A stretch of 64,000 nucleotides of DNA from Cupriavidus basilensis (GCF_000876015.1 NZ_BBQM01000020.1:62001-126000), one strand, 5' to 3'; shown: positions 18,071-28,378, counted from the first letter of the stretch. A program made the numbers and translations. The notes: a model not told the origin generated them from the letters alone.

Positions 18071-19963
18071 ATGACGGCAACCCGTGCCTTTCACGCCCGG
18101 TCGCTGAGCGATCCCGCCGGTTTCTGGGCCGAACAGGCCCGCCGCATCGAATGGGAGACCCCGTTCGACACCGTGCTGGACGACAGCCGCGCGCCATTCA
18201 CCCGCTGGTTCGTGGGCGGGCGCACCAATCTCTGCCACAACGCCGTGGACCGCCACCTGGCGGAGCGCGCGGCCCAGCCGGCGCTGATCTACGTGTCCAC
18301 CGAGACCGGCGAGCACCGCAGCTACAGCTACGCGGAACTGCACGACGAGGTCAACCGCATGGCGGCGATCCTGCAGCAGATGGGCGTGGTCAAGGGCGAC
18401 CGCGTGCTGATCTACATGCCGATGATTCCCGAGGCCGCGTTCGCCATGCTGGCCTGCGTGCGCATCGGCGCGATCCATTCGGTGGTGTTCGGCGGCTTCG
18501 CCTCGGTCAGCCTGGCCGCGCGCATCGACGACGCGCGGCCGCGCGTGGTCATCAGCGCCGATGCCGGCTCGCGCGCGGGCAAGGTGGTGCCCTACAAGCC
18601 GCTGCTGGACGCGGCGCTGGAGCTGGCCGCGCACAAGCCCGAACGCGTGCTGCTGGTGGACCGCCAGCTGGCGCCGATGACGCTGGCCGCGGGCCGCGAC
18701 GAGGACTACGCCGCCTGGCGCGAACGCGTGGGCGCGGCGCGGGTGCCGTGCACGTGGCTGGAATCGAACGAGCCGTCCTATGTGCTCTATACCTCCGGCA
18801 CCACCGGCAAGCCCAAGGGCGTGCAGCGCGATACCGGCGGCTACGCCGTGGCGCTGGCCGCGTCGATGGAATACATCTTCTGCGGCAAAGCCGGCGACAC
18901 CATGTTTTCCAGCTCGGACATCGGCTGGGTGGTCGGGCACAGCTACATCATCTACGGCCCGCTGCTGGCCGGCATGACCACGCTGATGTACGAGGGCACG
19001 CCGGTGCGCCCGGACGGCGGCATCCTGTGGCAACTGGTGGAGCAGTACCGCGTGAACCTGATGTTCAGCGCGCCCACCGCCATCCGCGTGCTCAAGAAGC
19101 AGGACCCGGCCTGGCTCACGCGCTACGACCTGTCCAGCCTGCGGCTGCTGTTCCTGGCCGGCGAGCCGCTCGACGAGCCCACCGCGAGCTGGATCCAGCA
19201 GGGCATCGGGAAGCCGGTGGTGGACAACTACTGGCAGACCGAGACCGGCTGGCCGATCATCGCCATCCAGCGCGGCGTCGAGCCGCTGCCGCCCAAGCTG
19301 GGCTCGCCGGGCGTGCCGGTGTACGGCTACGGCCTGAAGATCGTCGACGAGAACACCGGCGCCGAATGCCCGCCCGGGCAGAAGGGCGTGGTGGCCATCG
19401 ACGGCCCGCTGCCGCCGGGCTGCATGACCACCGTGTGGGGCGACGACGAGCGCTTCGTCAAGACCTACTGGACCGGCGTGCCGGGGCGCCGCTGTTATTC
19501 CACGTTCGACTGGGGCGTGCAGGACGAGGACGGCTACATCTTCATCCTCGGGCGCACCGACGACGTCATCAACGTGGCCGGCCACCGGCTCGGCACGCGC
19601 GAGATCGAGGAGAGCATTTCCTCGCACGCGGCGGTGGCCGAGGTGGCGGTGGTGGGCGTGCACGACGCGCTCAAGGGCCAGGTGGCGATGGCCTTCGTGA
19701 TCGCGCGCGACGCCAGCCGCACGGCCACCCAGGCCGACCGCCTGGCCTTCGAGGGCGACCTGATGAAGACCGTGGACCAGCAGCTTGGCGCGGTGGCGCG
19801 CCCGGCGCGGGTGTTCTTCGTGGGCGCGCTGCCCAAGACCCGCTCCGGCAAGCTGCTGCGGCGCGCCATGCAGGCCGTGGCCGAGGGGCGCGACGCGGGC
19901 GACCTCACCACCATCGAGGACCCGAGCGCGCTGGCGCAGTTGCAGGCGGCGATGCAGGGCTGA
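18071..19963 (+). CDS. prpE: Propionyl-CoA synthetase (propionate-CoA ligase)
   Basis: 630 residues, acyl-adenylate-forming family. AGGAGA lies just before the ATG at 18071. The ACAS N-terminal region (DPAGFWAEQARRIEWETPF) is typical of acetyl/propionyl-CoA synthetases. The ATP loop is YTSGTTGKPKGVQRDTGGYA and the A8 region is YIFILGRTDDVINVAGHRLG with TREIEE. The A10 lysine is in KTRSGKLLRRAM. The RDTGGYAVAL form following the P-loop is characteristic of PrpE. It converts propionate, ATP and CoA to propionyl-CoA. It is not linked to prpBCD here and lies upstream of, but separated by a promoter from, the aromatic operon. Confidence 0.88.
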   Translation: MTATRAFHARSLSDPAGFWAEQARRIEWETPFDTVLDDSRAPFTRWFVGGRTNLCHNAVDRHLAERAAQPALIYVSTETGEHRSYSYAELHDEVNRMAAILQQMGVVKGDRVLIYMPMIPEAAFAMLACVRIGAIHSVVFGGFASVSLAARIDDARPRVVISADAGSRAGKVVPYKPLLDAALELAAHKPERVLLVDRQLAPMTLAAGRDEDYAAWRERVGAARVPCTWLESNEPSYVLYTSGTTGKPKGVQRDTGGYAVALAASMEYIFCGKAGDTMFSSSDIGWVVGHSYIIYGPLLAGMTTLMYEGTPVRPDGGILWQLVEQYRVNLMFSAPTAIRVLKKQDPAWLTRYDLSSLRLLFLAGEPLDEPTASWIQQGIGKPVVDNYWQTETGWPIIAIQRGVEPLPPKLGSPGVPVYGYGLKIVDENTGAECPPGQKGVVAIDGPLPPGCMTTVWGDDERFVKTYWTGVPGRRCYSTFDWGVQDEDGYIFILGRTDDVINVAGHRLGTREIEESISSHAAVAEVAVVGVHDALKGQVAMAFVIARDASRTATQADRLAFEGDLMKTVDQQLGAVARPARVFFVGALPKTRSGKLLRRAMQAVAEGRDAGDLTTIEDPSALAQLQAAMQG

Positions 19964-20056
19964 GGCGGACGGCAGGGCTGGCCGGGGCGGGGCGGCGAAT
20001 GCCGCGCCCCGGCCGGAGATGACGGCGGCGCCGCTGCGCCGCCGCAGAGATTGTGC

Positions 20057-20085
20057 TTGCCAGGCGCCGGCATGCGGGCTAATAT
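20057..20085 (+). promoter_or_regulatory. Promoter of the aminobenzoyl-CoA operon
   Basis: TTGCCA (20057-20062) and TAATAT (20080-20085) with a 17-bp spacer; predicted start near 20092, about 100 nt before the first ATG. The operator-like dyad at 20081-20102 overlaps the -10 and start site. Confidence 0.65.
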
Positions 20086-20110
20086 TTTAGGCATAAAATA
20101 TTTAGGCATG
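20081..20110. promoter_or_regulatory. Operator-like dyad and direct repeat
   Basis: AATATTTT (20081-20088) and AAAATATT (20095-20102) form an inverted repeat around AGGCAT. TTTAGGCAT then recurs at 20101-20109, giving a direct repeat as well. Location over the -10 and start site suggests repression, for example by a MarR- or TetR-type protein. No regulator gene lies in the operon or next to it, so the binder would be encoded elsewhere. Confidence 0.6.
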
Positions 20111-20191
20111 ATCTAGATGCGCGGTCGCGCATCGCATGTGCCGAGTTCGCCGGCCGGCGGCATTCCCGGGCCGGCACGCAGGAGACGGAAG

Positions 20192-22630
20192 ATGCGAGTG
20201 CTGTGTATCGGCGGCGGCCCGGCGGGGCTGTATTTCGGCCTGCTGACCAAGCTGCGGGACCCCGCCAGCGAGGTCTGGGTGGTCGAGCGCAACCGCCCCT
20301 ACGACACCTTCGGCTGGGGCGTGGTGTTCTCCGACGCCACGCTGGACAACCTGCGGCAGGCCGATCCGGTCAGCGCGCGCGAGATCGACGCGGCGTTCAA
20401 CCACTGGGACGACATCGACGTCCACATCGGCGGGCGCACCATCCGCTCCGGCGGGCACGGCTTCATCGGCATCGGCCGCAAGCGCCTGCTCAACATCCTG
20501 CAGGCGCGCTGCGAGGCGCTCGGCGTGCATCTCGTGTTCGAGATCGACGCGGCCGACGACCAGGCGCTCGCGCAGCAGTACCGGGCCGACCTCGTGATCG
20601 CCTCGGACGGCATCAACAGCCGCGTGCGCACGCGCTATGCCGACACCTTCCGGCCCGACATCGACACGCGCCGCTGCCGCTTCGTCTGGCTCGGCACGCA
20701 CAAGCTGTTCGACGCCTTCACCTTCGCCTTCGAGAAGACCGGGCACGGCTGGTTCCAGGCCCACGCCTACCGCTTCGACGACAGCACCTCCACCTTCATC
20801 GTGGAGGCGCCGGAGCCGGTGTGGCGCGCCGCGGGCATCGAGCAGATGAGCCAGGAAGAAGGCGTGGCCTTCTGCGAGCGCCTGTTCGCGCGCCATCTCG
20901 ACGGCCACCACCTGATCAGCAACGCCACCCACCTGCGCGGCTCGGCCAGCTGGATCCGCTTCCCGCGCGTGATCTGCCAGACCTGGGTGCACTGGAACAC
21001 GCTGGCCGACGGCCGCCGCGTGCCGGTGGTGCTGATGGGCGATGCCGCGCACACCGCGCATTTCTCGATCGGCTCGGGCACCAAGCTGGCGCTGGAAGAC
21101 GCCATCGAGCTGGCCGACAACATCCGCGCCGCTGGCGATGCGGGCGACGTCGGCGCCGCCGCGCTGCCGCGGGCGCTGGAGCGCTACCAGGCCAGCCGCA
21201 GCGTGGAGGTGCTCAAGATCCAGAACGCCGCGCGCAATTCCACCGAATGGTTCGAAAACGTCGAGCGCTACGCCGGCATGGCCCCGGAGCAGTTCGCCTA
21301 CTCGCTGCTGACGCGCTCGCAGCGCATCTCGCACGAGAACCTGCGCGTGCGCGACGCGGCCTACGTGGAAGGCTTCGAGCGCTGGCTGGCCGGGCAGGCC
21401 GCGGCGCATGCCGGCGGTGCCGCGCCCGCAGTGCCCGCCGCGCATCCCGTGCCGCCGATGTTCACGCCGTTCCGCGTGCGCGGCGTGACGCTGAAGAACC
21501 GCGTGGTGGTGTCGCCGATGGCGATGTACTCGTGCGTGGACGGCGTGCCGGGCGATTTCCACCTGGCGCATCTCGGCGCGCGCGCGCTCGGCGGCGCGGC
21601 GATGGTGGTGGCGGAGATGACCTGCACTTCCCCGGACGCGCGCATCACGCCGGGCTGCCCGGGTTTGTGGAACGACACCCAGCGCGACGCCTGGCGCCGC
21701 GTCGTGGACCTGGTGCACGCCAGCAGCGACGCGCGCATCGCCATGCAGCTCGGCCACGCCGGGCGCAAGGGCTCGACCCAGCTCGGCTGGGAGCAGATGG
21801 ACTATCCGCTTGCCGGCGGCAACTGGCCACTGCTGTCGGCTTCGCCTCTGCCCTACCTGCCCGGCGTCTCGCAGGTGCCGCGCGAGATGACGCGCGCCGA
21901 CATGGACCGCGTGCGCGACGATTTCACCGCCGCCGCGCGGCGCGCCGCCGAAGCCGGCTTCGACTGGCTGGAGCTGCACTGCGCGCACGGCTACCTGCTG
22001 TCGAGCTTCATCTCGCCGCTGACCAACCGGCGCGCCGACGAATACGGCGGCACGCTGGCCGCGCGGCTGCGCTATCCGCTCGAGGTGTTCGCCGCGGTGC
22101 GCGCCGCGTGGCCGCAGGACAAGCCGATGTCGGTGCGCATCTCGGCGCACGACTGGGTCCAGGGCGGCATCACGCCCGACGACGCGGTCGGGATCGCGCG
22201 CGCGTTCAAGGCCGCCGGCGCCGACATGATCGACTGCTCGTCCGGCCAGGTCAGCCCGGACCAGGCGCCGGTGTACGGTCGCATGTACCAGACGCCGTTC
22301 GCCGACCGCATCCGCAACGAGGCCGGCATCGCCACCATCGCCGTGGGTGCGATCTTCGAGGCCGACCACGTCGACAGCATCATCGCCGCCGGGCGCGCCG
22401 ACCTGTGCGCGATCGCGCGCCCGCACCTGGCGGACCCGGCCTGGACCCTTCACGAGGCGGCGCGCATCGGCCACCGCGAGCTGGCGTGGCCGAAGCAATA
22501 CCAGGCCGGCAAGCGCCAGCTCGAAACCAATCTGGAACGCGCCGCGCAGATGGCGCAACAGCAGGCGGCGCAGGCGGCGCGGGCGATACAAGCGGCGGCG
22601 CGGCATGCGCGCCAGGCGGAGGAACGTTGA
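20192..22630 (+). CDS. Fused FAD monooxygenase / OYE-type reductase (2-aminobenzoyl-CoA monooxygenase/reductase or salicylyl-CoA 5-hydroxylase)
   Basis: 812 residues with two domains. Residues ~1-400 are a flavoprotein hydroxylase: dinucleotide motif MRVLCIGGGPAGLYFGLLTK at the N terminus and VPVVLMGDAAHTAHFSIGSG for the second FAD motif. Residues ~430-790 are an Old Yellow Enzyme barrel: MFTPFRVRGVTLKNRVVVSP, MQLGHAGRKGS, HCAHGYLLSSFISPLTNRR. This exact fusion is known from the aerobic 2-aminobenzoyl-CoA pathway of Azoarcus evansii (hydroxylation plus ring reduction) and from salicylyl-CoA 5-hydroxylases. Start chosen at 20192 because GGAGACGGAAG precedes it and the FAD motif needs to be N-terminal. 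First gene of the operon; the neighbours favour aminobenzoate, but salicylate cannot be excluded. Confidence 0.87.
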   Translation: MRVLCIGGGPAGLYFGLLTKLRDPASEVWVVERNRPYDTFGWGVVFSDATLDNLRQADPVSAREIDAAFNHWDDIDVHIGGRTIRSGGHGFIGIGRKRLLNILQARCEALGVHLVFEIDAADDQALAQQYRADLVIASDGINSRVRTRYADTFRPDIDTRRCRFVWLGTHKLFDAFTFAFEKTGHGWFQAHAYRFDDSTSTFIVEAPEPVWRAAGIEQMSQEEGVAFCERLFARHLDGHHLISNATHLRGSASWIRFPRVICQTWVHWNTLADGRRVPVVLMGDAAHTAHFSIGSGTKLALEDAIELADNIRAAGDAGDVGAAALPRALERYQASRSVEVLKIQNAARNSTEWFENVERYAGMAPEQFAYSLLTRSQRISHENLRVRDAAYVEGFERWLAGQAAAHAGGAAPAVPAAHPVPPMFTPFRVRGVTLKNRVVVSPMAMYSCVDGVPGDFHLAHLGARALGGAAMVVAEMTCTSPDARITPGCPGLWNDTQRDAWRRVVDLVHASSDARIAMQLGHAGRKGSTQLGWEQMDYPLAGGNWPLLSASPLPYLPGVSQVPREMTRADMDRVRDDFTAAARRAAEAGFDWLELHCAHGYLLSSFISPLTNRRADEYGGTLAARLRYPLEVFAAVRAAWPQDKPMSVRISAHDWVQGGITPDDAVGIARAFKAAGADMIDCSSGQVSPDQAPVYGRMYQTPFADRIRNEAGIATIAVGAIFEADHVDSIIAAGRADLCAIARPHLADPAWTLHEAARIGHRELAWPKQYQAGKRQLETNLERAAQMAQQQAAQAARAIQAAARHARQAEER

Positions 22631-22632
22631 AC

Positions 22633-23433
22633 ATGGCGGCACAACTTGCATTGCAGGGCCGGCACGCGCTGGTCACCGGCGGCGGCCGCGGCATCGGCGC
22701 GGCGATCGCGCGGCGGCTGCTCGCGCACGGCGCCAGCGTCACGCTGCTCGGGCGCGACGCCGCCACGCTGGCCGCCACCGCCGACGCGCTGGCCGACGCG
22801 GTGGTGCCGCCGGCCACGCTCGGCACCGTGAGCGCGGACGTCGCCAGCGCCGACAGCGTGGCGGCGGCCTTTGCCGCGGCGGCCGCGCGCGCGGGGCGCA
22901 TCGACATCCTCGTCAACAACGCCGGGCAGGCGCGCAGCGCGCCGTTCCTGAAGACCGATCTGGCGTTGTGGCAGGGCATGCTCGAAGTCAACCTGACCGG
23001 CACCTTCCTGTGCACGCAGGCGGCGCTGCCCGGCATGCTGGAAAACGGCTGGGGCCGCATCGTCAACGTGGCCAGCACCGCGGGGCTGGCCGGCTACGGC
23101 TACGTCAGCGCCTACTGCGCGGCCAAGCACGGCGTGATCGGACTCACGCGCGCGCTGGCGCTGGAGACCGCGCGCGGCGGCGTGACCGTCAACGCGGTCT
23201 GCCCCGGCTACACCGAGACCGACATCGTGCGCGACGCGGTGGCCAACATCGTGCGCAAGACCGGCCGCGGCGAAGCCGAGGCGCGCGCCGAGCTGGCGAA
23301 GGGCAACCCGCAGGGCCGGCTGGTCCAGCCCGAGGAAGTGGCCGACGCGGTGGCGTGGCTGTGCCAGCCGACTGCCGGCGCCATCACCGGGCAGGCGGTG
23401 CCGGTGGCCGGCGGCGAAGTCATGGCCGGCTAG
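22633..23433 (+). CDS. SDR family 3-hydroxyacyl-CoA dehydrogenase-like oxidoreductase
   Basis: 266 residues, short-chain dehydrogenase. The cofactor motif is TGGGRGIGAAIARRLL near residues 14-29, with NNAG at ILVNNAGQARSAPF. The catalytic set is Ser in VNVASTAGLAG and Tyr-x3-Lys in YVSAYCAAKHGVIGLTRAL. The C terminus GRLVQPEEVADAVAWLC and ITGQAVPVAGGE is typical of the family. ATG at 22633, two bases after the previous stop. It probably oxidises a hydroxyacyl-CoA in the alicyclic or ring-opened stage of the pathway. It is cotranscribed with the monooxygenase. Confidence 0.85.
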   Translation: MAAQLALQGRHALVTGGGRGIGAAIARRLLAHGASVTLLGRDAATLAATADALADAVVPPATLGTVSADVASADSVAAAFAAAAARAGRIDILVNNAGQARSAPFLKTDLALWQGMLEVNLTGTFLCTQAALPGMLENGWGRIVNVASTAGLAGYGYVSAYCAAKHGVIGLTRALALETARGGVTVNAVCPGYTETDIVRDAVANIVRKTGRGEAEARAELAKGNPQGRLVQPEEVADAVAWLCQPTAGAITGQAVPVAGGEVMAG

Positions 23434-23494
23434 CCGCGCGCGCCGGGACACGACCCACGCAATCCAACGAACACCCGCAAGCGAGAGAGACGAG

Positions 23495-24346
23495 ATGAGC
23501 GAAATCGCACTGGACATGCGCCACCACAAGCGCAGCTTCGCCGGCTACCAGCCCAGGCACTTCCTGTGGTCGGTCTCGGCCGACGGCAAGGTCGGCACCG
23601 TGACGCTGAACCGCCCCGAGCGCAAGAACCCGCTGACCTTCGATTCCTACGCCGAGCTGCGCGACCTGTTCCGCGGCCTGTGCCATGCCAGCGACATCAA
23701 GGCCGTGGTCGTCACCGGCGCCGGCGGCAATTTCTGCTCGGGCGGCGACGTGCACGAGATCATCGGCCCGCTCACGCGCATGACCATGCCCGAGCTGCTC
23801 GACTTCACGCGCATGACCGGCGACCTGGTCAAGGCCATGCGCGCCTGCCCGCAGCCGGTCATCAGCGCCGTCGACGGCATCTGCGCCGGCGCCGGCGCGA
23901 TGATGGCGCTGGCTTCCGACATGCGGCTGGGCACGGCGCAGGCCAGGACCGCCTTCCTGTTCGTGCGCGTGGGCCTGGCCGGCGCCGACATGGGCGCGTG
24001 CTCGCTGCTGCCGCGCGTGATCGGCCAGGGCCGCGCCGGCGAGCTGCTCTACACCGGCCGCGCGATGAGCGCGGAAGAGGGCCTGCAATGGGGCTTCTTC
24101 AACGCGCTGCACGCGCCCGGCACGCTGCTGGCCGACGCGCAGGCGCTGGCCGCGCAGATCGCCGCCGGCCCCACGTTCGCGCACGGCGTGACCAAGAAGC
24201 TGCTGCACCAGGAATGGAACATGGGCCTGGACGAGGCCATCGAGGCCGAGGCCGAGGCGCAGGCCATCTGCATGCAGACGCGCGACTTCCGCCGCGCCTA
24301 CGACGCCTTCGTCGCCAAGGCGCGCCCGGTGTTCGAAGGCGACTGA
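23495..24346 (+). CDS. Enoyl-CoA hydratase/isomerase family protein
   Basis: 283 residues, crotonase fold. A GAGAGA ribosome-binding site precedes the ATG at 23495. Oxyanion-hole segments are GAGGNFCSGGDVHEI and the region DGICAGAGAMMALASDMRLG. The residue set after it (FLFVRVGLAGADMGACSLLP) places an aspartate where hydratases often have a catalytic glutamate, so it may hydrate, hydrolyse or isomerise. In the 2-aminobenzoate context it would act on the CoA-bound cyclohexene or open-chain intermediate. Gap of 61 bp from the SDR gene; same operon. Confidence 0.85.
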   Translation: MSEIALDMRHHKRSFAGYQPRHFLWSVSADGKVGTVTLNRPERKNPLTFDSYAELRDLFRGLCHASDIKAVVVTGAGGNFCSGGDVHEIIGPLTRMTMPELLDFTRMTGDLVKAMRACPQPVISAVDGICAGAGAMMALASDMRLGTAQARTAFLFVRVGLAGADMGACSLLPRVIGQGRAGELLYTGRAMSAEEGLQWGFFNALHAPGTLLADAQALAAQIAAGPTFAHGVTKKLLHQEWNMGLDEAIEAEAEAQAICMQTRDFRRAYDAFVAKARPVFEGD

Positions 24347-24385
24347 ATCTTGCGCGCAACGCCGAACCAGAGGAAATCCCACGCC

Positions 24386-25549
<1,164 letters not shown>

Positions 25550-25612
25550 CGCGGCGGACAGCGCGGCAAGACCCTTACCAGCATCATCAGAATGAAGGAA
25601 GCGGAGACAATC

Positions 25613-27289
25613 ATGGCTAGCACAGCCCACCTCGATACCTTTGCGCGCGACCGGCTGCCGCCCCCGGAGCAGTGGCCCGAGCTGCTGTTCAACGAAGACA
25701 CGCAATACCCGCCGCGCATGAACTGCGCGCTGGAGCTGGTCGAGCGCCACGTGCGCGAGGGGCGCGGCGCGCGCGTGGCGATCCGCTACGAGCAGGACGG
25801 CGCGCGGCACGCGGTCACCTACGCGGAGCTGGCCGCGCTGTCCAACCGCATCGCCCACGTGCTGACCGGCGACATGAAGCTGGTGCCCGGCAACCGCGTG
25901 CTGCTGCGCGGGCCCAACAACCTGATGATGGCGGCGAGCTGGCTGGCGGTGGTCAAGGCCGGCCTGATCGCGGTGCCGACCATGCCGCTGCTGCGCGCCA
26001 AGGAACTCAAGCAGGTCATCGACCGCGCCCAGGTCGGCGCGGCGCTGTGCGACGCGCGCCTGCGCGACGAGCTCGACGCCAACCTCGCGCCCGGCGGCGC
26101 GCAGCACTGCCCGGGCCTCGCGCAGGTGCGCTACTTCAACGGCAGCGGCGCCGACGCGCTGGAAGCGGCCATCGCCGGCAAGCCGGACGCCTACGCGGCC
26201 TGCGACACCGCCGCCGACGACATCTGCCTGATCGCCTTCACCAGCGGCACCACGGGCCAGCCCAAGGGCACCGTGCATTTCCACCGCGACGTGATCGCCA
26301 TGTGCGACCTGTTCCCGCGCCACGTGCTCAAGCCGGGCCCGGACGACATCTTCTGCGGCACGCCGCCGCTGGCCTTCACCTTCGGCCTGGGCGGCATGCT
26401 GTGCTTCCCGCTGCGCGCGGGCGCCTCCACCGTGCTGGCCGAGCGGCTCACGCCGGAGAGCCTGCTGGCGCTGATCCAGTCGTGGCGCGCCACCATCGTC
26501 TTCACCGCGCCGACCTTCTACCGCCAGATGGCGGCGCTGGCGCCGGGCTACGACATCGCCAGCCTGAAGAAGAGCGTGTCGGCCGGCGAGGCGCTGCCCG
26601 ACGCCACGCGCCAGAGCTGGAAGGCCGCCACCGGCATCGAGATGACCGACGGCATCGGCGGCACCGAGATGATGCACATCTTCATCTCCAGCGCCGGCGC
26701 GGACGTGCGGCCCGGCGCGATCGGCAAGGTGGTGCCGGGCTACGTGGCGCGCATCGTCGACGAGGCCATGCAGCCGGTGCCGCCGGGCACGGTCGGCAGG
26801 CTCGCGGTGCGCGGGCCCACCGGCTGCCGCTACCTGGACGACCCGCGCCAGGCGGCCTACGTGAAGGACGGCTGGAACCTGCCCGGCGACACCTTCATGG
26901 CGGATGCCGACGGCTATTACTTCTACCAGGCGCGCTCGGACGACATGATCGTCTCGGCGGGCTACAACATCGCCGGCCCCGAGGTGGAGAGCGCGCTGAT
27001 GCGCCACGCGGCGGTGGCCGAATGCGGCGTGGTCGGCATGGCCGACGCCGAGCGCGGGCAGGTGGTGGCGGCCTACGTGGTGCTGCGCCCCGGCGTGCCG
27101 GCGGGCGAGGACACGCGCGCGGCGCTGCAGGCCTACGTCAAGGCGGAGATCGCGCCGTACAAGTATCCGCGCCGCGTGATCTTCGTCGACGCGCTGCCGC
27201 GCACCGAGACCGGCAAGCTGCAGCGCTTCCGCCTGCGGCAGATGGCCGAGCAGCAGGCGGCGGCGGACGGCGGGGCGGGGCAGCCATGA
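25613..27289 (+). CDS. Aryl-CoA ligase (benzoate/2-aminobenzoate-CoA ligase family)
   Basis: 558 residues. Start at 25613 (MASTAHLDTFARDRLPP) is supported by GCGGAG six bases upstream; the in-frame ATG at 25592 has no such site. AMP-binding motifs: FTSGTTGQPKGTVHFHRDV, DGIGGTEMMHIFISS, and the A10 lysine in PRTETGKLQRFRLR. It resembles benzoate-CoA ligases in overall layout (ARDRLPP N-terminal region). Reaction: aromatic acid + ATP + CoA to aryl-CoA, AMP, PPi. It provides the substrate for the fused monooxygenase. 2-aminobenzoate is the best guess; specificity cannot be read from the sequence with certainty. Its stop overlaps the thioesterase start (ATGA). Confidence 0.85.
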   Translation: MASTAHLDTFARDRLPPPEQWPELLFNEDTQYPPRMNCALELVERHVREGRGARVAIRYEQDGARHAVTYAELAALSNRIAHVLTGDMKLVPGNRVLLRGPNNLMMAASWLAVVKAGLIAVPTMPLLRAKELKQVIDRAQVGAALCDARLRDELDANLAPGGAQHCPGLAQVRYFNGSGADALEAAIAGKPDAYAACDTAADDICLIAFTSGTTGQPKGTVHFHRDVIAMCDLFPRHVLKPGPDDIFCGTPPLAFTFGLGGMLCFPLRAGASTVLAERLTPESLLALIQSWRATIVFTAPTFYRQMAALAPGYDIASLKKSVSAGEALPDATRQSWKAATGIEMTDGIGGTEMMHIFISSAGADVRPGAIGKVVPGYVARIVDEAMQPVPPGTVGRLAVRGPTGCRYLDDPRQAAYVKDGWNLPGDTFMADADGYYFYQARSDDMIVSAGYNIAGPEVESALMRHAAVAECGVVGMADAERGQVVAAYVVLRPGVPAGEDTRAALQAYVKAEIAPYKYPRRVIFVDALPRTETGKLQRFRLRQMAEQQAAADGGAGQP

Positions 27290-27759
27290 GCGAGGTCTTC
27301 GCCGGCACGCGGCGCGTGCGCTTCAAGGACTGCGATGCCGCCGGCATCGTGTTCTTCCCGCGCTACTTCGAGATGCTCAACGACCTCGTCGAGGACTGGT
27401 TCCGCGAGGCGCTGGGCTGGCCCTTCGGCGAGATGCACGGCGCCGGCGGGGCCGGCGTGCCGACCGCGGCGCTGTCGTGCCGCTTCATGGCGCCGAGCCG
27501 GCTCGGCGAGGTGCTCACGCGCGAGCTGCGCGTGACGCATCTCGGGCGCAGCAGTTTTTCGCTGCTGGTGCGCTTTCGCGGGCCGGCCGGCGACGCGCGG
27601 CTGGAGATCGCGCAGCGGCTGGTGTGCGTCGATGCCGGCAGACTGGCGCCGCGCGCGCTGCCGCCCGCGGTGCACGCGGCGATGGCGCGCTTCCTGGCGC
27701 CGCCGGGCGAGGCCGGCGGTGTGCCTGCCGACGGCCCGCGCGGCGAGGACGGCGGCTGA
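27286..27759 (+). CDS. Hotdog-fold acyl-CoA thioesterase (4-hydroxybenzoyl-CoA thioesterase family)
   Basis: 157 residues. The active-site segment RFKDCDAAGIVFFPRYFEML carries the catalytic aspartate of the 4HBT family (pattern Y/F-x-D-x-D-x-x-G-I-V-F). ATG at 27286 overlaps the ligase stop, so it is translationally coupled. Such thioesterases occur in benzoyl-CoA and 2-aminobenzoyl-CoA operons and are thought to release CoA from dead-end aryl-CoA esters. The C-terminal ~20 residues (Gly/Pro/Asp-rich) are not part of the fold. Confidence 0.85.
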   Translation: MSEVFAGTRRVRFKDCDAAGIVFFPRYFEMLNDLVEDWFREALGWPFGEMHGAGGAGVPTAALSCRFMAPSRLGEVLTRELRVTHLGRSSFSLLVRFRGPAGDARLEIAQRLVCVDAGRLAPRALPPAVHAAMARFLAPPGEAGGVPADGPRGEDGG

Positions 27760-27860
27760 GCGCCGCGCCAGCCCGGGCTGCATCGGGACGCATCGGGCTG
27801 TACGGGGCCGCATCGGAAAACATGGAATTCAACATCACAAGAACGACGGGGAAACCGATC

Positions 27861-28268
27861 ATGAAGATTCTGCAACCACCAGACTGGGCGCCGCCGCGCG
27901 GCTATGCCAACGGCGTGATGACGGAGATGCGCGTGGGCAGCCGGCTGCTGTTCGTCGGCGGCCAGATCGGCTGGAACGGCAGGTGCGAGTTCGAGACCGA
28001 CGATTTCGCGGAACAGGCCGGGCAGGCGCTGCGCAACGTGGTGGCGGTGCTGGCCGAGGGCGGGGCGCGCCCGGAGCACATCGTGCGCATGACCTGGTAT
28101 GTGAAGGACAAGGCGGCCTACGTGGGCGCCTACCGCGCCATCGGCGAGCATTACCGCGCCACCATCGGCCGCCATTTCCCGGCCATGACGGCGGTGGAGG
28201 TGTCCGACCTCGTGGAGGCGCGCGCCAAGGTGGAGATCGAGGTGACGGCAGTGGTGCCGCCGGCATGA
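27861..28268 (+). CDS. RidA/YjgF family protein lacking the usual catalytic arginine
   Basis: 135 residues. Start at 27861 (MKILQPPDWAPPRGYANGV) with GGGGAAA upstream; an in-frame ATG at 27822 is possible. Family features: LLFVGGQIGWN, QAGQALRNVVAVLAEGGA, and RMTWYVKDKAAYVGAYRAIG. In enamine/imine deaminase RidA the motif near the C terminus is FPARSxVEV, where the arginine binds substrate carboxylate; here it reads FPAMTAVEVSDL, so that arginine is absent. The family is known to split into RidA-type deaminases and Rid subgroups without this residue. In an amino-aromatic pathway an imine-handling role is attractive but needs a different chemistry or substrate. Last gene of the operon. Confidence 0.82.
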   Translation: MKILQPPDWAPPRGYANGVMTEMRVGSRLLFVGGQIGWNGRCEFETDDFAEQAGQALRNVVAVLAEGGARPEHIVRMTWYVKDKAAYVGAYRAIGEHYRATIGRHFPAMTAVEVSDLVEARAKVEIEVTAVVPPA

Positions 28269-28349
28269 ACCCCGCGCCGCACGCCGCGGCGCGCGGCCGC
28301 AGGCCGGGTGGCCCGCACGCCGCCGTGCGGTCCGCAAGTCCTTGATAAC

Positions 28350-28378
28350 TTGAGAAAATGGGCGCGGCAGGGTATAAT
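28350..28378 (+). promoter_or_regulatory. Promoter of carA
   Basis: TTGAGA (28350-28355) and a consensus TATAAT (28373-28378) with a 17-bp spacer; predicted start ~28385, giving a leader of about 225 nt before the GTG of carA. Confidence 0.75.

Noticed and set aside
18071..19963. prpE as part of the aromatic operon
   Set aside because: A good promoter and dyad lie between (20057-20102), and the ligase in the operon already covers aryl-CoA formation; prpE is probably separate.
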